A DNA stretch of 10,609 nucleotides. Source: CAZWDL01 sp964632995. Lineage in GTDB: Bacteria; Bacteroidota; Bacteroidia; Chitinophagales; Saprospiraceae. The position numbers and the translations under genes were made by a program. Every line of letters begins with the position of its first letter. The stretch's first letter is position 1. The notes beneath the pieces were generated by a model. The model saw only the letters and a program-made list of their open reading frames with translations, was not told the origin of the DNA and did not search any database. Below, piece after piece: positions 6,664 to 10,609 of this stretch. The stretch lies in the NCBI GenBank assembly GCA_964632995.1, contig CAZWDL010000181.1:1-10609 (forward strand). Direction: 5' to 3'.

Positions 6664-8289
6664 TCAGCGTACGACCGAGACGGGCATACGGCGGTCGAAT
6701 TCTCCCGTGAGGGTTGGTGTTTGAACGTTCCCGGTATACATGCGCACTTTTTGGTGAACGTAATCAAACAATTCCCCGATATTGACAATGCGGTTGCCGT
6801 CGTTGTCGGCTGCCCCCTTCAGCCCTCTGACCAGGAAATGGCTGAAAATCCCGGAACGCAGACCACCGTCTTCCAGGGAATACTCCTCTCCTTTCGAAGA
6901 CATGAGGAGGGCGGTGCCGCCGGGAGTTTCGTTGAAGGCCTTATAATATTTTTCCAACACGATATTCAAATTGGACTTGTATTCGTATAAGCTTCCCGAA
7001 TGGCAGGCATCGGCCAGGACGAGTTTATGCTTGGCCCGGCTTTGCGCAAGGAGCTCTTTAATGGATTCGTGTTCCAGGCGGTTGTTATGGCCATCATAAT
7101 CGGTGGGCAGGAAGGCGCCTTTCAGCCCATGCCCGGAGAAATAAAACAAGAGCACGTCATTGTCATCGGCTTTGGAGAAGGTGTTTCGCATAGCCTCCAT
7201 TATATTGCGCTTGGAGGCGTCTTCATCAACCAGCAAGCGAAGCTGGTTATCGGGAAGCGCTCCTCCCTCCGGGCTTTTCAGGAAGGCGTAAAGCTGGTAG
7301 GCATCGTCATCGGTATAGCGCAGGGCCGGCATGTGGGTGTAATGAGCGGCGCCGATAACGACGGCCCATATTTTCACATTGTTGGTGCTGGCCGGTCCGG
7401 GGTTCCGTTCGGCTTCGTATCTGGCGAATAGTTCGAAAGCAGGTTGTCCGGACTCCCAATAGGCCCCGAGTATTTTTCCCGTTGCGTAATACATGACGCC
7501 CCGGCCTTGCGGGGCATCGTTCGCCCACAATCCCTCGTAGCGGTCGCCATTATCATAAAAGACGCTGGCCTTGCCTTTTGGCCGGCCGTGGCTAAACTGA
7601 CCGGTGTAGACCGTACCGTCTGGATAACGGTATTTGCCGAGCGTTGCGCAAGGGGCCCGGTTGCAATCTTTCAAATAAGAGGTGTCGCCGGAAAACGCAA
7701 GCCCCGACCAATCGGTTTGATACTGCCCGCCTTCCCAACGGCCTGCGATCGTTTCGCCGTTCGGAAGATAGAGTACACCTTCGCCATGAGGTTTATTGCC
7801 CGACCATTGTCCGGCATAACGGGCACCGCTGTTGTAGAAAAGCGTCCCGGTTCCCGAGCATTGCCCCTCAGCGAAATTCCCTTCATAGCGATCGCCATTG
7901 GCGTAGTAGAAAACGCCTTTTCCGTCAGGCTGGTTATCGCGCCAACGGCCCACGTAGCGGTTGCCGTTAGCGTAATTCATAGTACCCTCACCTTGAAAGG
8001 CATTGCGTCGGAAAGCCCCTTCGTATACATCGCCTCCTTCAAAGATGAGCTTCCCCTGTCCTTCCCTGTACTGGTTCACCCAGCTTCCAATATACTTGTT
8101 GCCGTTGCTGAAGTACAGCGTTCCCTCTCCGTGAATCTTGCCCTGACTGAATTCTCCAACGTACTTGGCGCCACTGGGAAAAAGGCAGGTTCCCTTGCCG
8201 TTGAAGCAATCGCCCTGCAGGCAATCCACCTGAGCGAACAGTGGAAGATTCAATAGAATTACCGCTAGAAATGACAATTGCCCTTTCAT
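6664..8289 (-). CDS. Exported MORN-repeat protein with C-terminal caspase-like (C14) domain, paralogue 2
   Basis: A 541-residue protein with a clear signal peptide (MKGQLSFLAVILLNLPLFAQ, about 1-20). A Cys-pair header follows (C23/C28, CLQGDCFNGKG), then an almost unbroken run of about seven MORN repeats (about 43-195). After an interruption with a second Cys pair (C209/C214), two or three more MORN repeats reach about residue 283. The caspase domain spans about 305-541: IWAVVIGAAHYTHMPALRYT, a catalytic His in YFSGHG (H387) and a catalytic Cys in ADACHSGS (C429). Its domain closely resembles that of the neighbouring paralogue (shared KSPEGGAL, DEDA, FSHFL.RGLKG), whereas the MORN regions differ in number and phasing. 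This suggests gene duplication followed by repeat reshuffling. The substrate and role are unknown; secreted signalling, self-processing or cell-death functions are all speculative. Confidence 0.88.
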   Translation of the reverse strand: MKGQLSFLAVILLNLPLFAQVDCLQGDCFNGKGTCLFPSGAKYVGEFSQGKIHGEGTLYFSNGNKYIGSWVNQYREGQGKLIFEGGDVYEGAFRRNAFQGEGTMNYANGNRYVGRWRDNQPDGKGVFYYANGDRYEGNFAEGQCSGTGTLFYNSGARYAGQWSGNKPHGEGVLYLPNGETIAGRWEGGQYQTDWSGLAFSGDTSYLKDCNRAPCATLGKYRYPDGTVYTGQFSHGRPKGKASVFYDNGDRYEGLWANDAPQGRGVMYYATGKILGAYWESGQPAFELFARYEAERNPGPASTNNVKIWAVVIGAAHYTHMPALRYTDDDAYQLYAFLKSPEGGALPDNQLRLLVDEDASKRNIMEAMRNTFSKADDNDVLLFYFSGHGLKGAFLPTDYDGHNNRLEHESIKELLAQSRAKHKLVLADACHSGSLYEYKSNLNIVLEKYYKAFNETPGGTALLMSSKGEEYSLEDGGLRSGIFSHFLVRGLKGAADNDGNRIVNIGELFDYVHQKVRMYTGNVQTPTLTGEFDRRMPVSVVR

Positions 8290-8536
8290 TTATTAACTGG
8301 TTTGGTTTAGAACGAACTTATTCGTCTTAAAAAGGTTGATCGTAGCGGTTGGTTCATAGATTCCGGTTATATAATATGGCATTTTCAACAATATTAAACA
8401 TAAAATGCAGTTCAATATTGCACGTTTTCTGCGTTTTTCACTTTTTTTAACCCCTTCGCCTTACTTTTGTTATTTTATTTTAAACTCCGAAACGGCGAAT
8501 TTGTAATTTATCCTACATAAAACTAAAAGAGATACG
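8290..8536. promoter_or_regulatory. Divergent intergenic region, with a -7 box for the DUF4920 gene
   Basis: This AT-rich region lies between the leftward MORN-caspase gene and the rightward DUF4920 gene. TACTTTTG at 8462-8469 (plus strand) fits TAnnTTTG about 67 nt before the DUF4920 ATG, but no -33 element is found at the right distance. For the leftward gene I see no good promoter. Two related AT motifs, TTCAACAATATT (8384-8395) and TTCAATATT (8411-8419), could be an operator, but this is weak. Confidence 0.35.
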
Positions 8537-9010
8537 ATGAAGAATCTATTTTTTGCGCTAAGCGGCCTGCTCTTTTTTGCAGTCGGCAGCAGCCTTCACG
8601 CACAGGAGTCGAGCCGGCAATTTGGAGAGCCTATTACCGCCGATGATGCCATCAGCTATGAAGCCTTGCTTCGTCAGCTGGGTGACGAGGATTCTCTTTC
8701 CACCAAGGTAGTCGGCCAGGTAGAGGCCGTTTGTCAAATGAAAGGCTGCTGGATGAATGTCGGCAGTGAGGAAGCTGGGTCACCGACTATGATTGTCAAG
8801 TTCAAGGACTACGGTTTCTTCGTTCCCATGGATATCGCGGGCCGCCGCGTCGTTATGCAGGGCTATGCCTACCGGGAAGTTACGCCAGTAGATGAACTGA
8901 AACACCTGGCCGAAGATGCCGGGAAGTCGAAGGAAGAGGTTGATGCCATTACCCACCCCAAGGAAGAGCTTAAGTTTTTAGCAACGGGGGTTTTATTGCT
9001 GAATGATTGA
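8537..9010 (+). CDS. Secreted DUF4920-domain protein
   Basis: A 157-residue protein with a signal peptide (about 1-22, ending SSLHAQ), so it is periplasmic or secreted. The rest matches my recollection of DUF4920, a Bacteroidota-rich family of unknown function. Features are QFGEPI near the mature N-terminus, VEAVCQMKGCWMNV with C66 and C71, VKFKDYGFFVPMDIAGRRVV, ELKHLAEDAGKSKEEV with H123, and the terminal FLATGVLLL. The invariant-looking Cys pair and His could bind a metal or form a disulfide; this is inference. It is transcribed away from the MORN-caspases and shares their extracytoplasmic destination, but no direct link is visible. Confidence 0.85.
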   Translation: MKNLFFALSGLLFFAVGSSLHAQESSRQFGEPITADDAISYEALLRQLGDEDSLSTKVVGQVEAVCQMKGCWMNVGSEEAGSPTMIVKFKDYGFFVPMDIAGRRVVMQGYAYREVTPVDELKHLAEDAGKSKEEVDAITHPKEELKFLATGVLLLND

Positions 9011-9053
9011 TCCCCTTGCACCATTGCTGCGAAGCATTTATCTTTAAGGCAGC

Positions 9054-9085
9054 AGCCGGTATTCCGGTATTTCCGGTTACCGGCT
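9054..9085. other. Hairpin between the DUF4920 and HD genes
   Basis: AGCCGGTA (9054-9061) and TACCGGCT (9078-9085) form a perfect 8-bp stem. The 16-nt loop itself repeats TCCGGT. No T-tract follows on either strand, so it is not a standard terminator. It may be an mRNA processing or attenuation structure between DUF4920 and the HD gene. Confidence 0.4.
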
Positions 9086-9153
9086 ATTGCCACCTGGCTT
9101 AGGCAAGTTTCTTCCTCTGCTGTCGAAAAAAGGCAGGTGAAAAGTAGGCGCAA

Positions 9154-9747
9154 ATGAATTACCACGCTGCAAAGGCCTTTATAATCGACAAACTCGAAAA
9201 CGAACTCTCCGATAAGCTGAGTTACCACGGCTTACACCATACCCTCGATGTTCTGTACACCACAGAAGAACTCTGCTACACCGAACGGATCAGTCCCTAT
9301 GAATCGCTGCTGCTCAAAACAGCTGCTCTTTTTCACGACTCCGGCTTCACCCGGGTCACCGAAGAACACGAGCAGCAAGGCTGCCGTATTGCCCGTCAGT
9401 ATTTACCCGGCTACGGCTACACGCCCGGAGAAGTCGACCGGGTTTGCGGGATGATCATGGCTACTAAAATCCCTCAATCTCCAGCCAACTGCCTGGAAGA
9501 AATTATTTGTGATGCTGACCTGGACTACCTCGGCCGGGATGATTTTTATGAAATCGGAAATACGCTCTTCCAGGAACTAAAGGCCTATGAGATACTCCAA
9601 TCCGAAAAAGACTGGAACCGATTACAGGTGCGATTCCTTGAGAATCACCGGTTTTTTACCCGCACGAACAAGCGACGGCGAGCGCTCAAAAAGCAGCACC
9701 ACCTGGAAGAATTAAAAAAAATCGTGAATGCTTACGAAAAAAAATAA
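9154..9747 (+). CDS. HD-domain phosphohydrolase
   Basis: A 197-residue cytoplasmic protein of the HD superfamily (metal-dependent phosphohydrolases). The metal-binding signature is present in order: histidines in YHGLHHT (H25, H28, H29), the HD dyad in ALFHDSGF (H61, D62), H72 in EEHEQQG, and D122 in CDADLDYLG. This subgroup is common as a stand-alone protein in Bacteroidota and its substrate is generally unknown; nucleotides are typical for the superfamily. There is no signal peptide or membrane segment. The C-terminus is lysine-rich (NKRRRALKKQ). The gene starts 143 bp after the DUF4920 gene on the same strand, with a hairpin between them, so joint transcription is possible but not shown. 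A candidate terminator follows. Confidence 0.85.
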   Translation: MNYHAAKAFIIDKLENELSDKLSYHGLHHTLDVLYTTEELCYTERISPYESLLLKTAALFHDSGFTRVTEEHEQQGCRIARQYLPGYGYTPGEVDRVCGMIMATKIPQSPANCLEEIICDADLDYLGRDDFYEIGNTLFQELKAYEILQSEKDWNRLQVRFLENHRFFTRTNKRRRALKKQHHLEELKKIVNAYEKK

Positions 9748-9820
9748 GCCGGTAAGCAGCGATTTCACCCCCCCGTTCGTATTAATCATAGTTTGATGAT
9801 ATAGGCGTTAATTTTAAAAG

Positions 9821-9888
9821 AGCAGCCCCTACTTTACGCTCACTAGTTTTTTAAGCAAAACGGAAGGAAGGGGTTGCTTTCTTTTTTC
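9821..9888 (+). terminator. Candidate terminator after the HD gene
   Basis: AGCAGCCCCT (9821-9830) and AGGGGTTGCT (9869-9878) pair over 10 bp with one mismatch, and TTCTTTTTTC follows directly. The 38-nt loop is long for a classical terminator, which lowers confidence. It begins 73 nt after the HD stop codon. Confidence 0.5.
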
Positions 9889-10084
9889 ACTCTATCTTTC
9901 CTTTTCTCTCCGGCAATCCCGATTTTCCAACATCCTTTCCTTTTACCGAATTGACCACCAACCGGAAGCAGTGAAATGCTCACCAATTACTATTCCCGTA
10001 ACCTTACCACACATGCTGCTGAGGACATGGAAAGAATAATCCACTTAATTCTTCGATCAACCTTAGGGAACAAAGTAACAAGAA
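9889..10084. other. Intergenic stretch, nothing recognised
   Basis: This is pyrimidine-rich at its left end and otherwise ordinary. I see no gene, full promoter or repeat here. It separates the plus-strand HD gene from a minus-strand terminator, so transcripts probably converge on it. Confidence 0.4.
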
Positions 10085-10130
10085 AGGAAAAAAGTAGGCC
10101 CGCCGACAATTGAGCGTTACCAGCAGGCCT
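10085..10130 (-). terminator. Rho-independent terminator facing the tRNA-like array
   Basis: On the minus strand, AGGCCTGCTG (10130-10121) pairs with CGGCGGGCCT (10105-10096) over 10 bp, including two G-U pairs, around a 15-nt loop. ACTTTTTTCC follows immediately. The only features upstream on this strand are the tRNA-like repeats, so it probably ends their transcript. Confidence 0.65.
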
Positions 10131-10262
10131 CTGAGAGAGCGATACGTGTTAAATTTAATTAAGCCTGTTTGTGATCGTAAATATAAAAAGAATAAACGAA
10201 TCCGTGGAGCGTCGACACGTTTTTCTCTGATTTTGGAAGTTTTTGGGTAATTCGCAGCGGAA

Positions 10263-10300
10263 GGGAAGGAGGGAAGGAGGGAAGGAGGGAAGGAGGGAAG
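10263..10300. repeat. Polypurine octamer tandem repeat
   Basis: GGGAAGGA is repeated exactly four times and then for six more bases (4.75 copies). It runs without a break into the first long hairpin (AAGTCGGAAG from 10298), so the two may have a common origin by slippage on GGAAG-type sequence. Confidence 0.85.
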
Positions 10301-10364
10301 TCGGAAGTGGGAAGGCGGAAGTCGGAACCGTGTTTTCCACCTTCCGACTTCCCACTTCCGACTT
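10298..10364. repeat. Long inverted repeat, copy 1
   Basis: The two 24-bp arms (10298-10321 and 10341-10364) pair with a single mismatch around a 19-nt loop. The arms are built from the word GGAAGT(C/G). The hairpin sits directly after the 3' end of the tRNA-like element in its transcription direction. No U-tract follows on the minus strand, so it is not a simple terminator. Confidence 0.8.
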
Positions 10365-10379
10365 CCGACTTTTCATTAG

Positions 10380-10497
10380 CTGTGAGGGAAGGAATCGAAC
10401 CTTCAAGGGGCGGTTAGCTCCGAATCACTCCGGAATTTTTCCCGTCCTCCCCACCCCCGAGACCAGAGGGCGTGGCTGCCTGTTTCACCACCTCACA
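10380..10497 (-). tRNA. tRNA-like element, class II shape, non-canonical anticodon loop
   Basis: On the minus strand this 118-nt segment folds as a cloverleaf. It has a perfect 7-bp acceptor (TGTGAGG/CCTCACA) with discriminator G, and a D arm GTG/CAC whose loop contains GG. The anticodon-like stem is CCCTC/GGGGG, and the perfect 5-bp T stem GAAGG/CCTTC has loop TTCGATT. CCA is not encoded. The D-arm context GGTGAAACAGGCAGCCACGC resembles bacterial tRNA-Leu. However, the 7-nt loop TGGTCTC has G where U33 is required, so no anticodon can be read with confidence. The variable region is about 49 nt (stems GGGG/CCCC and CGG/CCG), far longer than a normal class II arm. It may be a decayed or remodelled tRNA-Leu, or a tRNA-like RNA. 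A tandem copy begins 208 bp away. Confidence 0.55.
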
Positions 10498-10505
10498 GGG
10501 TTGCG

Positions 10506-10572
10506 AAGTCGGAAGTGGGAAGGCGCAAGTCGGAACCGTGTTTTCCACCTTCCAACTTCCCACTTCCGACTT
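10506..10572. repeat. Long inverted repeat, copy 2
   Basis: This is the same 24-bp-arm hairpin as copy 1, shifted by 208 bp (arms 10506-10529 and 10549-10572, three mismatches). Each of the two substitutions relative to copy 1 weakens the pairing, so copy 2 is the less perfect hairpin. Confidence 0.78.
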
Positions 10573-10587
10573 CCGACTTTTCATTAG

Positions 10588-10609
10588 CTGTGAGGGAAGG
10601 AATCGAACC
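10588..10609 (-). tRNA. Second tRNA-like element, 3' end only (cut by the window edge)
   Basis: The last 22 bases are identical to the 3' acceptor strand, T stem and most of the T loop of the first tRNA-like element (10380-10401). The rest lies beyond the right edge. This shows that the element is at least a tandem pair with a 208-bp period. Confidence 0.5.

Noticed and set aside
7444..8256. Open frame of 270 codons on the plus strand
   Set aside because: It is wholly antisense to the MORN repeats of paralogue 2. Its regular Ala/Ile/Val pattern simply mirrors the repeat codons, as do similar plus-strand frames over paralogue 1 (for example 5719-6213).
4372..8289. A defence island built around the caspases
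   Set aside because: The proteins appear exported, and the neighbours are housekeeping, DUF4920 and HD genes. No nuclease, sensor NTPase, gasdermin or other defence partner is visible.
10243..10587. Open frames through the right-end repeats (both strands)
   Set aside because: They are low-complexity translations of purine repeats and of the tRNA-like element.
10263..10609. CRISPR array
   Set aside because: There are direct repeats, but the unit is 208 bp with an internal hairpin and tRNA-like fold. It lacks short uniform repeats separated by unique spacers, and no cas genes are seen.

Overview
The window looks like chromosomal DNA of a Bacteroidota bacterium, perhaps a Saprospiria/Lewinella-type lineage (the class is my inference, not proven here). 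Three things support this. Promoter-like sites match the Bacteroidota form (TTTG or TTG, about 19-20 nt, then TAnnTTTG). Shine-Dalgarno sequences are mostly absent, with A-rich bases before many start codons. The gene content also fits: an rpsF-rpsR-rplI operon, a DUF4920 lipid/secreted protein and MORN-caspase proteins.

Layout. Positions 1-526 are non-coding. They hold three promoter copies reading left, separated by hairpins, and then a boxA-like leader. I infer that a stable-RNA (probably rRNA) operon starts just beyond the left edge. Reading right are serC (phosphoserine aminotransferase, 596-1675) and a YgjP/SprT-like zinc metallopeptidase (1802-2542). Directly after that stop codon sits a 191-bp element with perfect 16-bp terminal inverted repeats and a 4-bp TTAG duplication, which looks like a small non-autonomous transposon. 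On the minus strand follows the ribosomal operon rpsF-rpsR-rplI (4210 down to 2975), with a clear promoter at its head and a clear rho-independent terminator at its end.

The centre of the window (4372-8289, minus strand) is a tandem pair of large exported proteins. Each has a signal peptide, a long series of MORN repeats and a C-terminal caspase-fold (peptidase C14) domain with an intact His-Cys dyad. They are clearly paralogues and are the most likely place for undescribed biology. Their repeats are punctuated by paired-cysteine headers.

To the right, on the plus strand, are a secreted DUF4920 protein (8537-9010) and an HD-domain phosphohydrolase (9154-9747), followed by a probable terminator. 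The last 500 bp (10085-10609) hold a minus-strand terminator, a polypurine octamer repeat, and a 208-bp tandem unit made of a tRNA-like element plus a long hairpin. The tRNA-like element has perfect acceptor and T arms, but it lacks U33 and has a variable region of about 49 nt. The array continues past the right edge.

serC and the ribosomal genes are housekeeping. I see no operon-level link between them and the MORN-caspases. The left-hand promoters, the transposon-like element and the tRNA-like array are separate stories that happen to share this window.
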